A stretch of DNA of 64,000 bases from Saccharopolyspora soli. GTDB taxonomy: Bacteria; Actinomycetota; Actinomycetes; Mycobacteriales; Pseudonocardiaceae. Location of the stretch: assembly GCF_022678645.1 (NCBI RefSeq), contig NZ_JALBWV010000003.1, positions 124,001 to 188,000 of the forward strand, given 5' to 3'. The notes under the pieces are model-generated. The model had not been told where the DNA came from. It ran no database searches and saw nothing but the letters and a program-made list of their open reading frames with translations. Shown here piece after piece: positions 54,566 to 63,917 of this stretch; the first letter of the stretch is position 1, and the number at the start of each line of letters is the position of its first letter. The position numbers and the translations under genes are program-made.

Positions 54566-54594
54566 TGGTATACCAGGATATGATACACCAGGAT
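54566..54594. promoter_or_regulatory. Palindrome and direct repeats upstream of the Nramp gene
   Basis: TGGTATACCA (54566-54575) is a perfect dyad; ACCAGGAT occurs at 54572-54579 and again at 54587-54594, 15 bases apart. TATGAT (54579-54584) between them is a good -10. The layout suggests a GntR- or metal-responsive repressor over the promoter. Confidence 0.5.
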
Positions 54595-54656
54595 CCCCAT
54601 CGATTCCGCGTTGAGCCAACGCAGTCGAACCAGCAACGCCGCTGATCGGGGGCGCG

Positions 54657-55967
54657 ATGAGCCAGCAGTTGTCCAGCGACGATTCCCACCGTCGGGCGGA
54701 GCCCGACGTGCCCAAGGGATTCTTCTCCTACCTGCGTTCCTTCGGTCCAGGCATCGTGGTCGCGATGAGCTGGGTCGGCACCGGCGACCTGATCGACAAC
54801 TCGGTGGCTGGCGGCAACTACGGGTACGCCCTGCTGTGGGTGCTGCCGCTCGCGGTGGTCCTGCGGTTCGTGTTCGTCAACGCGCTCGGCAAGTACGTGC
54901 TGTTCAACGTTCGCGATGACCCGAGCCTCATCCGCGGCCTGGCGCGGCTGCACCCGGCGATGGGGTGGCTGCTGCTGATCTCCTTCGTGCTCTACACGCA
55001 CCTGCTCATGTCGTTCAGCCTCAGTGCGGTCGGCGTGGCGATCAACGGCTTGACCGGCGGTGCGGTGTCGGCGTTCGTCGGGGCGCTGATCGGCGCCGGT
55101 TCGGTGTTCCTGGTGACCGCGCGGGGCGTCTACCAGGTGCTGGAGAACGTGCTCAAGGGCGTGCTGGCGATCAAGGTGGTGACCTTCATCGTGGCCATCG
55201 TCCTGGTCGGCGTCAGCTGGCGGGCGATGCTCGGCGGTCTGGCGTTCGACTTCCCGGAGCAAAGCGGCCCGTTCGACGCCACGCTCGTGGCGGCGAGCCT
55301 GGTGCTGGCCACCATCGGGTCGATGGCCAACTTGTTCTACCCGGAGTTCCTGCGCGAGAAGGGTTGGCTGGCACCGCGTTATCGACGGTTGCAGCAGTAC
55401 GACCTGCTGTTCGGTTCGATCGTGGTGCTGTTCCTCGGCGGCGTCGTGTGGGTGCTCGGCGCCGAGGTGCTGCACGGTGCGCAAGGCGTGTCGGAAGCCT
55501 CCGACATCGCGGACGCCCTCGCCTCGGCCATCGGTCCGGTGGGCGCGTTCATCTTCTACTTTGGATTGCTCGGCGCGGGCTGGACGGTCGTGGCGGGCTC
55601 GGTGTTCGCGCTCGGCAAGATGGTCGTCGAATCGCTGCACGTGGTGCGACCGCAGCGGGAGGGCCGTTATCCGGAACGCGGTAAGGACCCGGTCTACATC
55701 GCGGTGGTGATCTGGGGGTTGTCTGCCGTGCTGTGGTCGCTGCCCGGCGGACCGGGATTCATCCCGCTCGTGGTGATCGCGCACGTGCTCACCGCGCCGT
55801 TCCTGGTGCTGATCGTGATCGGGGTGATCACGCTGCTCAACAGCAGGCATTCGATGGGGCCGCACCGGAATTCCTGGAAGGAGAACATCGCCCTGGGACT
55901 GGTCGCGACGCTGGTCTGCATCGCCGCAGTGCAGGGCTTCGTGCAGGCATTCACGACGATGTTCTGA
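54657..55967 (+). CDS. Nramp-family transporter with altered metal-site motifs
   Basis: The 436-residue protein has eleven or so helices in Nramp order (FGPGIVVAMSWVGTGDLIDN in helix 1). Where classical Nramp proteins have DPGN in helix 1 and MPHN in helix 6, this one reads GTGDLIDN and GSMANLFYPEF. It therefore probably does not transport Mn2+ or Fe2+ by the usual route. ATG 54657 lies in GGGGGCGCG context without a strong ribosome site. Nramp-related proteins carrying Mg2+ or small organic substrates are alternatives. It is followed by the hairpin at 56027. Confidence 0.75.
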   Translation: MSQQLSSDDSHRRAEPDVPKGFFSYLRSFGPGIVVAMSWVGTGDLIDNSVAGGNYGYALLWVLPLAVVLRFVFVNALGKYVLFNVRDDPSLIRGLARLHPAMGWLLLISFVLYTHLLMSFSLSAVGVAINGLTGGAVSAFVGALIGAGSVFLVTARGVYQVLENVLKGVLAIKVVTFIVAIVLVGVSWRAMLGGLAFDFPEQSGPFDATLVAASLVLATIGSMANLFYPEFLREKGWLAPRYRRLQQYDLLFGSIVVLFLGGVVWVLGAEVLHGAQGVSEASDIADALASAIGPVGAFIFYFGLLGAGWTVVAGSVFALGKMVVESLHVVRPQREGRYPERGKDPVYIAVVIWGLSAVLWSLPGGPGFIPLVVIAHVLTAPFLVLIVIGVITLLNSRHSMGPHRNSWKENIALGLVATLVCIAAVQGFVQAFTTMF

Positions 55968-56026
55968 GCGGCCTGTCGCCGTGCTCGTTCCGCGTGGGCG
56001 GTACAGGCGATCTCCGATCGCGTGAT

Positions 56027-56077
56027 GGGTGAGGGGCACCCGTGACCAAGTAACTGGGTCACGGGTGCCCCTCACCC
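56027..56077. terminator. Intrinsic terminator, 21-bp perfect stem
   Basis: Arms 56027-56047 and 56057-56077 pair over 21 bp with a 9-base loop AAGTAACTG. The core GTGAGGGGCAC matches the terminators at 4196 and 29675. Confidence 0.85.
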
Positions 56078-56281
56078 GCACCACTGGGTCGTTCGGGTGT
56101 GTGGGCCTGGCTTCCGTGACGTGAAAGCAGTCTCGCTTGCCCGTGGTTCCGCGCGGCATCGTGAGAACTGCCGCGGGTGAGCGCGATCACCACGGTTCTG
56201 CGGCGCCTGCGAAGTCCTTTCCCGCGTCGCCCGGCCGGTCCGGACGTCGCGAACTGACCCGATCACAGGAACGGGGCCCCA

Positions 56282-57391
56282 ATGAGCATGACCACGCGTG
56301 CTGCCATCTGCCGGGAGCCCGGTCGCCCGTGGGAGATCACGGACATCGAGCTGGACGAGCCGAAGGCCAACGAGGTCCGGATCAAGTTCTTCGCGGCCGG
56401 GTTGTGCCATTCCGACGACCACATCCAGAAGGGCGACGCGCGCATGCGCTTCCCGGTGGTCGGCGGCCACGAAGGAGCCGGTGTCGTCGATGCGGTGGGC
56501 GAAGGCGTGACGCGGGTCGCGGTCGGCGACCACGTGGTTTGTTCGTTCATCCCGGCCTGCGGCTCCTGCCGCTACTGCTCGACGGCGCGGCAGAACCTCT
56601 GCGATTCCGGCAAGAACGCGTCGACCGGTGAGTTTCCCGACGGTACGTTCCGGTTCCACCTCGACGGCGAGGACCTCGGTGGTCTCTGCGTGCTCGGGAC
56701 GTTCTCGCAGTACGCGGTCGTCTCCGAGTTCTCCGTCATCCCGATGCCCGAGGACATCCCGTTCGAGATCGCCGCGCTGGTCAGCTGCGGCGTGCCGACG
56801 GGTTGGGGTTCCGCGGTGTACGCGGCGGGGGTCCGGCCCGGCCAGACCGTCGTCATCTACGGCGCTGGTGGGGTGGGCAGCAATGCGGTGCAGGGCGCGC
56901 GGTATGCCGGGGCCAAGAACGTGGTGGTGGTCGATCCCGTGGAGTTCAAGCGGGAGATGGCGAAGGTCTTCGGTGCGACGCACGCGTTCGCCGATGCCCA
57001 GTCGGCGCACGAGTTCGTCGTGGAGACCACCTGGGGCGAGCTCGCCGACCACGCGATCATCACCGTCGGCGTGCTGCACGACGAGGTCATCGACCACGCC
57101 ATCAAAGTGGTCGGCAAGAGCGGCCAGGTCACCATCACGGCAGTCGGCAACGGCTCGGTCGTCGCACCGTCGGGAATGCTCATCGGCTACCAGCGCCGCG
57201 TGCAGGGCGCGATCTTCGGCGCCTGCAACCCGCTGTTCGACGTTCCCCGGCTGCTGGGGCTGTACCGCTCCGGTGATCTCAAGCTCGACGAGCTGATCAC
57301 CCGCAAGTACCGGCTCGACGAGGTCAACCAGGGCTACCAGGACATGTTGGACGGCAACAACGTTCGCGGCATGATCATCCACGAGCACTGA
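56282..57391 (+). CDS. NDMA-dependent (nicotinoprotein) alcohol dehydrogenase, copy 1
   Basis: The 369-residue zinc alcohol dehydrogenase has catalytic Zn ligands Cys42 (GLCHSD) and GGHEGAG. The structural-Zn cluster is CGSCRYCSTARQNLC, and the Rossmann loop is YGAGGVGSNAVQGA. Family traits, such as the HIQKGDARMRFPVVGGHEGA sequence and an uncharged EVRIKFFAAG, fit the NDMA-dependent type whose NAD is tightly bound and reoxidised by a carrier such as mycofactocin. ATG 56282 follows AGGAACGGGG; it is the first gene of the operon and a paralogue of 59842. Confidence 0.85.
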   Translation: MSMTTRAAICREPGRPWEITDIELDEPKANEVRIKFFAAGLCHSDDHIQKGDARMRFPVVGGHEGAGVVDAVGEGVTRVAVGDHVVCSFIPACGSCRYCSTARQNLCDSGKNASTGEFPDGTFRFHLDGEDLGGLCVLGTFSQYAVVSEFSVIPMPEDIPFEIAALVSCGVPTGWGSAVYAAGVRPGQTVVIYGAGGVGSNAVQGARYAGAKNVVVVDPVEFKREMAKVFGATHAFADAQSAHEFVVETTWGELADHAIITVGVLHDEVIDHAIKVVGKSGQVTITAVGNGSVVAPSGMLIGYQRRVQGAIFGACNPLFDVPRLLGLYRSGDLKLDELITRKYRLDEVNQGYQDMLDGNNVRGMIIHEH

Positions 57392-57402
57392 GGAGCCAAT
57401 CC

Positions 57403-58875
57403 ATGACGATCGCCCCTGCCAACCCGCGGGCTGGTTCGCCGCCCGTCGAGAACGCCCATCTCATCGGGGGTGAATGGGTTCCGGCGGCCAGTGGCCAGAC
57501 CATCGAGGTGATCAACCCGGCTACCGGGCAGGTGCTGGCCAACGTACCTCGTGGCACTGCGGCGGACGTCGACGCCGCGGTGACGGCCGCCCAAGCGGCC
57601 TTCCCGGCGTGGCGCGACACCAATGCGACCGCACGCGGCGCGCTGATCGCCGCCTGGGCGCGGCTGATCGAGCAGCACGAGGCCGAGATCGATCAGCTTG
57701 AGTCGCAGGAGGTCGGCCGCCCGCACTGGGGTCCGCCGCCGATGGCCCGGATCCTCACGTTCATCGCCGGGCAGGCCGACAAGGTCAGCGGGCTCTCGCT
57801 GCCCACGCACAGCCCCGACGTGCTCGGGCTGACGCTGCGCGAGCCCTACGGCGTGGTCGGCAGCGTGATCCCGTGGAACGCGCCCGGACCGATGTTCGTC
57901 AACGACGTCGGTGCCGCGATCGCCGCGGGCAACACCATCGTGATCAAGCCGGCCGAAGACGCTCCGCTGACTCCTCTGATGCTGGCCAAGCTCGCGATGG
58001 AGGCCGGTATCCCGCCTGGCGTGATCAACGTCGTGACCGGTTACGGCGGGGAGGCGGGCGCGGCCATCCCGGTCCACAAAGGAATTCGCCGGATGAGCTT
58101 CACCGGATCACCGGCCACGGGTTCCGAGGTCATGCAGGCGTGCGGCAAGAACCTGGTACCGCTGCACCTGGAACTCGGCGGCAAGTCCCCGCAGGTGGTG
58201 TTCCCAGACGCCGACCTCGACGCCGCGATCCCGGCGATGGTCAACAGCATCACGCTCAACACCGGGCAGATCTGCGCCGCGGGTTCGCGGGTGGTCGTCG
58301 ACCGCTCGGTGCACGCCGAGGTGGTGCACCGCCTCGCCGAGGCCATGGGGCGGGTCAGCGTCGGACCTTGGCACGAGAAGGTGCAGATGGGCCCGCTGAT
58401 CAACGCCAAGCAGCACGCCAGAGTGCTGGACTACATGCGGGTCGGCGAGGAGGAAGGCGCCGAACTCGTCCTCGGCGGCGGCGTGCCGGACGGTGCGACC
58501 TTCGAGCAGGGCTTCTTCGTCGAACCCACCCTGTTCGACCAGGTCGACCCGAAGATGCGGATCGCTCAGGAGGAGATCTTCGGCCCCGTGCTGTCGGTGA
58601 TCCCGGTCGACGGCGAGGAGGAGGCCCTCGCGGTGGCCAACGGAACCGACTACGGCCTGGTCGCCTCGGTGTGGACCCGCGACGTGGGCGCAGCGGTGCG
58701 GATGTCGCGCGGGCTGCAGGCCGGTCAGGTGGCGGTGAACGCGGCGCTGGGATCCGGCGTGATCGGCGGTCCGTTCGGCGGCTACAAGCGCAGTGGGTTC
58801 GGTCGGACGATGGGAGCCGATGCGGTGCTGGAATACACGCAGGTGAAGACGGTGTCGCTCCGTGGCACGGCGTGA
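57403..58875 (+). CDS. NAD(P)-dependent aldehyde dehydrogenase
   Basis: The 490-residue ALDH has catalytic Glu in LELGGKSPQVV and Cys in NTGQICAAGSR. NAD-binding PWNAPGPMFV and SFTGSPATGS, and C-terminal GPFGGYKRSGFGRTMG, are typical. It starts 11 bases after the dehydrogenase and should oxidise its aldehyde product to the acid for the CoA ligase at 60988. Confidence 0.93.
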   Translation: MTIAPANPRAGSPPVENAHLIGGEWVPAASGQTIEVINPATGQVLANVPRGTAADVDAAVTAAQAAFPAWRDTNATARGALIAAWARLIEQHEAEIDQLESQEVGRPHWGPPPMARILTFIAGQADKVSGLSLPTHSPDVLGLTLREPYGVVGSVIPWNAPGPMFVNDVGAAIAAGNTIVIKPAEDAPLTPLMLAKLAMEAGIPPGVINVVTGYGGEAGAAIPVHKGIRRMSFTGSPATGSEVMQACGKNLVPLHLELGGKSPQVVFPDADLDAAIPAMVNSITLNTGQICAAGSRVVVDRSVHAEVVHRLAEAMGRVSVGPWHEKVQMGPLINAKQHARVLDYMRVGEEEGAELVLGGGVPDGATFEQGFFVEPTLFDQVDPKMRIAQEEIFGPVLSVIPVDGEEEALAVANGTDYGLVASVWTRDVGAAVRMSRGLQAGQVAVNAALGSGVIGGPFGGYKRSGFGRTMGADAVLEYTQVKTVSLRGTA

Positions 58876-58891
58876 CCGGGACGGGATCCGG

Positions 58892-59845
58892 ATGCGGGTG
58901 CTCATGGAGCCCCGGCACGGATCCCGCTACGACGAGATCCTCGCGCTCGCGTTGGCGACCGAGCAGGCGGGCTTCGAAGCGTTCTTCCGCTCCGACCACC
59001 TCTTCGGCGTCGACCCCGACGACCTGACCTACCGGCCGACCGACTGCTGGACCACGTTGGGCGGGTTGGCCCGCGACACCCAGCGAGTGCGGCTGGGTTC
59101 GCTGGTCACCGCATCGACCTTCCGTTCGCCGGGCCTGCTCGCGGCCATCGTCGCTTCCGTCGACGAGATGAGCGGTGGTCGGGTGGAACTGGGCATCGGG
59201 ACGGGGTGGTACGGCCGCGAGCACGCCGCGTACGGGTTGCCCTTCCCGACGACCGGCGAGCGGTTCGACCGGTTTGAGGAACAACTGGCGATCATCACCG
59301 GGCTCTGGCGCACGACGCCGGGGGAGGAACCGGGTTTTTCCTTCGAAGGCAAGCATTTCCGGGTGGAGGCCAACCGAACTCCGCCGCAGCCCACGCAGTC
59401 CCCGCACCCGCCGATCGTCATCGGCGGCACCGGTCCGAAGCGCACTCCGGCCATCGCGGCTCGATACGCCGATGAGTTCAACGGCGCACTGGGCGGTGAC
59501 CTGCGCGAGCGGTACGCGGTGTTCGCCAGGGCTTGCGAGGCGATCGGCCGCGATCCGGACGAGGCGCGGCGCTCCGCTGTGCTGCCGGTGGCGTGCGGGT
59601 CCGATCCTGGCGAAGTGCGGCGCCGGGCATCGATCATCGGCTCCGAGCGGATGCGCGCCGAGGCGGCGATCGGCTCCCCGGAGCTGGTCACCGAACAGGT
59701 CATCGGACTCGCCGAAGCCGGGGCCGACACCGTCTACCTGCACATCTACGACATCCACGACCTCGACCACATCGCGCTGATCGGCGCGGAGGTTCTGCCG
59801 CACGTGACCAGTGCGGCTCGGGAGGAAACGGGGGCCACCGCATGA
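58892..59845 (+). CDS. LLM-class flavin/F420-dependent oxidoreductase
   Basis: The 317-residue luciferase-like barrel has YDEILALALATEQAGFEAFF, RSDHLFG, SLVTASTFRSPGLLAAIVAS, VELGIGTGWYGREHAAYG and PIVIGGTGPKRT. GlyGlyThr before the phosphate site fits F420 or FMN. ATG 58892 gives the clean barrel start; GTG 58862 overlapping the ALDH end is the alternative. It could hydroxylate or reduce the alcohol's precursor. Confidence 0.85.
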   Translation: MRVLMEPRHGSRYDEILALALATEQAGFEAFFRSDHLFGVDPDDLTYRPTDCWTTLGGLARDTQRVRLGSLVTASTFRSPGLLAAIVASVDEMSGGRVELGIGTGWYGREHAAYGLPFPTTGERFDRFEEQLAIITGLWRTTPGEEPGFSFEGKHFRVEANRTPPQPTQSPHPPIVIGGTGPKRTPAIAARYADEFNGALGGDLRERYAVFARACEAIGRDPDEARRSAVLPVACGSDPGEVRRRASIIGSERMRAEAAIGSPELVTEQVIGLAEAGADTVYLHIYDIHDLDHIALIGAEVLPHVTSAAREETGATA

Positions 59846-60960
59846 GCACCACGACCCGTGCCGCCATCGCACGCGGACCGCACCTCGGCTGGGAGCTGGC
59901 GGATTTGCAGCTCGACGAGCCGAAGGCGCACGAGGTACGAGTGAAGTTCGCGGCGTCCGGCCTGTGCCATTCCGACCGCCACATCACCCAGGGCGACGCT
60001 CCCGTGCGGTTCCCGATGGTCGGCGGCCACGAGGGAGCCGGAGTGGTGGACGCCGTGGGGCCGGACGTCCGCCGGGTGAAACTCGGCGACCGGATCGTCT
60101 GCTCCTACATCCCGGCCTGCGGCGCCTGCCGCCCCTGTTCGACCGGCCACCAGAACATGTGCGTCAAGGGGCTCAACGCGGGCACCGGCATGTTCCTCGA
60201 CGGCACTTTCCGGTTCCACCTCGACGGCGAGGACCTCGGCGGTTTCTGCTCGCTGGGCACGTTCTCGCAGTACGCCGTGGTGTCGGAATGGGCCTGCGTC
60301 CCGCTCGCCGAGGACATCCCGTTCGAGGTCGGCGCGCTGGTGGGGTGCGGCGTGCCGACGGGCTGGGGTTCCGCGGTGCACGCGGCCGGAGTGCGGGCCG
60401 GTGACACGGTGGTGATCTACGGCGCTGGCGGGGTGGGCAGCAATGCCGTGCAGGGCGCGCGGTTCGCCGGGGCCAAGAACGTGGTCGTCGTCGATCCCGT
60501 CGAGTTCAAGCGCGACATGGCGAAGGTCTTCGGCGCGACGCACACCTTCGCCGATGCCCAGTCGGCGCACGAGTTCGTCGTGGAGACCACTTGGGGCCAG
60601 CTCGCCGACCACGCGATCTGCACCCCGGACGTGGTGACCGAGGAGATCGTGAACGCGGCCGTGCAGGTGGTCGGCAAGGGCGGCAAGGTCGTCATCACCG
60701 CCGTGAGCAAACTCGGCGAGAACGCGGTGCGCGTCCACGCCGGGCACATGATCAGCTACCAGCGGCAGGTGCGCGGCGCGTTGTTCGGCGACTGCAACCC
60801 GCTCTACGACATACCTCGACTGCTGGGACTGTACCGCTCCGGTGATCTCAAGCTCGACGAGCTGATCACCCGCAAGTACCGGCTCGACGAGGTCAACGAC
60901 GCCTACCAAGACCTGGCCGACGGCAAGAACATCCGCGGCGTCGTCGTGCACGAGCACTGA
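59842..60960 (+). CDS. NDMA-dependent (nicotinoprotein) alcohol dehydrogenase, copy 2
   Basis: The 372-residue enzyme is a close paralogue of 56282, with the same Zn motifs (GLCHSD, GGHEGAG, CGACRPCSTGHQNMC) and identical stretches VIYGAGGVGSNAVQGA and NVVVVDPVEFKR. The C-terminal DELITRKYRLDEVN is shared. The ATG overlaps the LLM stop in ATGA. Two such enzymes in one operon suggest two alcohol steps or two substrates. Confidence 0.85.
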   Translation: MSTTTRAAIARGPHLGWELADLQLDEPKAHEVRVKFAASGLCHSDRHITQGDAPVRFPMVGGHEGAGVVDAVGPDVRRVKLGDRIVCSYIPACGACRPCSTGHQNMCVKGLNAGTGMFLDGTFRFHLDGEDLGGFCSLGTFSQYAVVSEWACVPLAEDIPFEVGALVGCGVPTGWGSAVHAAGVRAGDTVVIYGAGGVGSNAVQGARFAGAKNVVVVDPVEFKRDMAKVFGATHTFADAQSAHEFVVETTWGQLADHAICTPDVVTEEIVNAAVQVVGKGGKVVITAVSKLGENAVRVHAGHMISYQRQVRGALFGDCNPLYDIPRLLGLYRSGDLKLDELITRKYRLDEVNDAYQDLADGKNIRGVVVHEH

Positions 60961-60987
60961 GCATCCCTCGCATCCCGGAGGAATCCC

Positions 60988-62277
60988 TTGGTCACACCGA
61001 GCTTCGTCGCCGTCGAGGATCAGGACGCCGTCACCGAGCTGCTCCGTGCGCAGCTCGACGGGCTGCCCGCGCGATCCCCGATCTACGCCGACCTCTTCGC
61101 TGAGCACGGGGTGACGCCGTCGACGTTCGCGTCGCTCGACGACCTTCCCAAGTTGCCGTTCACCACCAAGCAGATGCTGCGCGATTCCCAGGCAGCGGCC
61201 CCGCCGCTGGGTAGGCACGCCGCCGTGGACATGACCGAGGTCATCCGGGTGCACGCCTCCACCGGCACGACCGGGAAACCGAGCTGGGTCGGGGTCACCC
61301 GCCGGGACGCCGCGGCCTGGACCGACATGGTCACCCGCGCGTTCCGCACGATGGGCGCGAGCCGCGAGGACGTCGTGCTGCACGCGGCGGGGCTCACGCT
61401 GTTCGTCGGCGGCCTGCCGATCCGCGACGCGTTCGAACGGATCGGGGCCACCTTCCTACCGATCGGCACGGGCGCCTCGGAGAAGGCGGTGCTGGCGTTG
61501 GAGACACTGGGCGTCACGGCGCTGCACTCGACTCCTTCCTACGCCCGGTACCTGGCGGAGTACTTGCGCGCTCGGGGCCGGGACCCCAAGGAGTTCGGCC
61601 TGCGCAAGATCTTCGTGGGTGGCGAGCCCGGTGGCGGGGAACCGGCGTTCCGCCAGCTCGTGGAGCAGGAATGGGGCGCCCCGGTCACCGAAGGGCTGGG
61701 CAACGCCGACATGGCGCCGGTGCTGTTCGGCGAAGTCCCCGGCAGTCCGGGGATGCGCTTCACCGGTGGGCGGCACGTCGTGGTCGAGCTGATCGATCCG
61801 GAAAGCGGCGAGCCGGTCGCGGCCGAACCGGGCGCCACCGGTGAGCTCGTCTACACCTCGGTCGACCGCGAATGCTGCCCGCTGGTGCGGTTCCGCACCG
61901 GCGATCGGGTCGTCGTCAACGGACTCGCGGACGACGGCGCACCGCTCATCCGCTGTTACGGGCGCACCGACGACATGCTCATCGTGCTGGGCGTCAACGT
62001 CTTCCCCTCCGCGATCCGGGACGTCATCCAGGCGCTGCATCCGCGCACCACCGGAGCGATGCAGATCCTGCTCGCCGAGGACGGTCCGCGGGTCGAGCCG
62101 CCGCTGCGAGTGGAAGCCGAGTGGGGCGAACAACCCGGCGACCGGGACGAACTCGTCCGCGAGCTGGAGGGGCTGATCCGCTCCCGCCTGTCGGTGCGCG
62201 CGGCTGTCACGCTCGTGCCGCCCGGCTCCATCGAGCGTTCCGAGGCGAAGACCCGGCTCACCCGGCGCACGAGCTGA
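60988..62277 (+). CDS. PaaK-like AMP-forming acyl-CoA ligase
   Basis: The 429-residue protein resembles phenylacetate-CoA ligases: RVHASTGTTGKPSWVGVTRR, STPSYARYLAEYL, GNADMAPVLFGE and YGRTDDMLIVLGVNVFPSAI. It diverges from paaK in this window and must use another acid, presumably the product of the ALDH. The TTG start at 60988 follows CGGAGGAA by 5 bases. It begins 27 bases after the second dehydrogenase. Confidence 0.88.
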   Translation: MVTPSFVAVEDQDAVTELLRAQLDGLPARSPIYADLFAEHGVTPSTFASLDDLPKLPFTTKQMLRDSQAAAPPLGRHAAVDMTEVIRVHASTGTTGKPSWVGVTRRDAAAWTDMVTRAFRTMGASREDVVLHAAGLTLFVGGLPIRDAFERIGATFLPIGTGASEKAVLALETLGVTALHSTPSYARYLAEYLRARGRDPKEFGLRKIFVGGEPGGGEPAFRQLVEQEWGAPVTEGLGNADMAPVLFGEVPGSPGMRFTGGRHVVVELIDPESGEPVAAEPGATGELVYTSVDRECCPLVRFRTGDRVVVNGLADDGAPLIRCYGRTDDMLIVLGVNVFPSAIRDVIQALHPRTTGAMQILLAEDGPRVEPPLRVEAEWGEQPGDRDELVRELEGLIRSRLSVRAAVTLVPPGSIERSEAKTRLTRRTS

Positions 62278-62289
62278 AGGAGGTATCCA

Positions 62290-62838
62290 ATGCCCAACGC
62301 CATCCTCGACCCGACGGGGCGCGCTGCCGCGCGAACCACCTCGACGAACGCGGCTCGGGCGAGCCGCCGCGTCGACCTCACCAGCGCCCGGATCGGTTTG
62401 CTGGAGAACACCAAGCAGAACGCCGCACTGCTGCTGACCGAGCTGGGCAAGCTCCTGGTGGCCGAACACGGCGCCAGCGCAGTGGTGCTCATGCGCACCA
62501 AGACCGCGTTCGCCCAGCCCGCACCCGCTGAGCTCATCGCCGAGTACGCACGCGAATGCGACGTGGTGATCACCGGCGTCGGCGACTGCGGGTCGTGCAG
62601 CGCCTCGGCCGTGGCCGACGGAATCCTCTTCGAGCAAGCGGGATTGCCCGCCGCGGTCATCTGCAGCGATGCGTTCGTGGCGACCGCGGATGCGATGGCC
62701 GAGCTGCGCAACGCGCCGGGTTATGCGTACGTGACCACTGCGCACCCGGTCGCGATCCTGACCGAGCAGCAGGTCCGGGACCGTGCGAAGGACGTGCTGC
62801 CGGGTGTCATCGCACTGCTCACGGCGGCGGGCTCGTGA
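62290..62838 (+). CDS. UGSC-family protein, cysteine form
   Basis: The 182-residue protein has the motif GVGDCGSCSASAV with Cys100 and Cys103. The family name comes from U-G-S-C, where the first position is selenocysteine in some members; here the codon at 62587-62589 is TGC. The redox-active CxxC suggests thiol or selenol chemistry, but no reaction is known. KTAFAQPAPAELIAEYAREC precedes the motif. It overlaps the next gene in GTGA, so the two probably form a complex. Confidence 0.75.
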   Translation: MPNAILDPTGRAAARTTSTNAARASRRVDLTSARIGLLENTKQNAALLLTELGKLLVAEHGASAVVLMRTKTAFAQPAPAELIAEYARECDVVITGVGDCGSCSASAVADGILFEQAGLPAAVICSDAFVATADAMAELRNAPGYAYVTTAHPVAILTEQQVRDRAKDVLPGVIALLTAAGS

Positions 62839-63911
62839 CCGCCGAACACGACCCGGACGCCGCGCAGGCCGCCATCGAGTACTGCTACGAGCAGGACTGG
62901 TCGGACGGTCTGCCGCTGGTGCCCGCCTCCCAGCCGCTCGTGGACCGGTTCCTCGGCACGGTCGACCTACCGCGTGATGCGGTCATCGGGCGGCTACCGC
63001 AGCTGGACCGCCTCGTCACCGTCGAGCTGGCCGCGATCAACGCCGCCATGGCGGGGTGCAAACCGGAGTACTTCCCGGTGGTGCTCGCCGCCTGGGAGGC
63101 GCTGATGCGCGAGCGGGCCGCCAGCGGTGGCGGCTGGCAGTCGACGAGCGGACCGGCCCCGCTGATCATCGTCAACGGGCCGGTCCGCGAGAAGCTCGGA
63201 TTCAACTGGGCGGGTGGCGTTTTCGGACCCGGCTTCCGGGCGAACGCCACTGTCGCCAGGGCGATCGGGCTGATCGTGCGCAACGTCTTCGGCATCCACC
63301 CGCACGTGCTGGAGCAGGCCACCCAAGGGCTTCCCGGCCGGTGGTCGATCTGCGTGGCCGAGAACGAGGAGGAGAGCCCGTGGGAACCGCTGGCCGAGGA
63401 GGCCGGGCTGCCCGCGGGGACTTCGGCGGTGGCGGCGACCCTGCTGCGCACCTGCGAATTCGTCGACAACCGGCACACGAGCAGCGCCGAGCAGCTGCTC
63501 GCCGACTTCGCCGACACCATCTCCCGTGCCGGTGCGTGGATCTTCCGGCACGCCTCGGCGGGCATCGTGTTCTGCCCGGAACACGCGCAGTTGCTCGCCG
63601 GTGCCGGATTCGGCCGCGCCGAGGTGCGGGCCTGGCTGGCCGACCACTGTGGACGGACGGTGGACCAACTTGCTTCGGTGGGCAAGGACGGGCTCGGCGA
63701 CAACGGGGTCCGGCACGCCAGCGGGCAGCGCGACGCCGGGTTCGACCGCCTGCTGCCCGCCGCCGACCCCAAGAACCTGCTCATCGCTGTGTCCGGTGCG
63801 CGCAACGCCGGGATCTCGATGGTGGTCCGGCTGTTCGCCGACTGGTCCGGCACCGCCGTCGGGATCGACGACGCCGCCACGCCCAGATCCGTTGCCCAGG
63901 AAGGAAGGTAG
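62835..63911 (+). CDS. Conserved protein partner of the UGSC-family protein
   Basis: The 358-residue protein starts AAIEYCYEQDWSDGLPLVPA. It continues AINAAMAGCKPEYFPVVLAA, STSGPAPLIIVNGPVREKLG and GFRANATVARAIGLIVRNVF. No known enzyme domain is recognised; the sequence looks soluble. The GTG overlaps the UGSC stop. Pairing of these two families in one operon suggests a joint enzyme, but the reaction is unknown. Confidence 0.7.
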   Translation: MTAEHDPDAAQAAIEYCYEQDWSDGLPLVPASQPLVDRFLGTVDLPRDAVIGRLPQLDRLVTVELAAINAAMAGCKPEYFPVVLAAWEALMRERAASGGGWQSTSGPAPLIIVNGPVREKLGFNWAGGVFGPGFRANATVARAIGLIVRNVFGIHPHVLEQATQGLPGRWSICVAENEEESPWEPLAEEAGLPAGTSAVAATLLRTCEFVDNRHTSSAEQLLADFADTISRAGAWIFRHASAGIVFCPEHAQLLAGAGFGRAEVRAWLADHCGRTVDQLASVGKDGLGDNGVRHASGQRDAGFDRLLPAADPKNLLIAVSGARNAGISMVVRLFADWSGTAVGIDDAATPRSVAQEGR

Positions 63912-63917
63912 GACCCG

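Noticed and set aside
62587-62589. Selenocysteine in the UGSC-family protein
   Set aside because: The codon is TGC, so cysteine is encoded.
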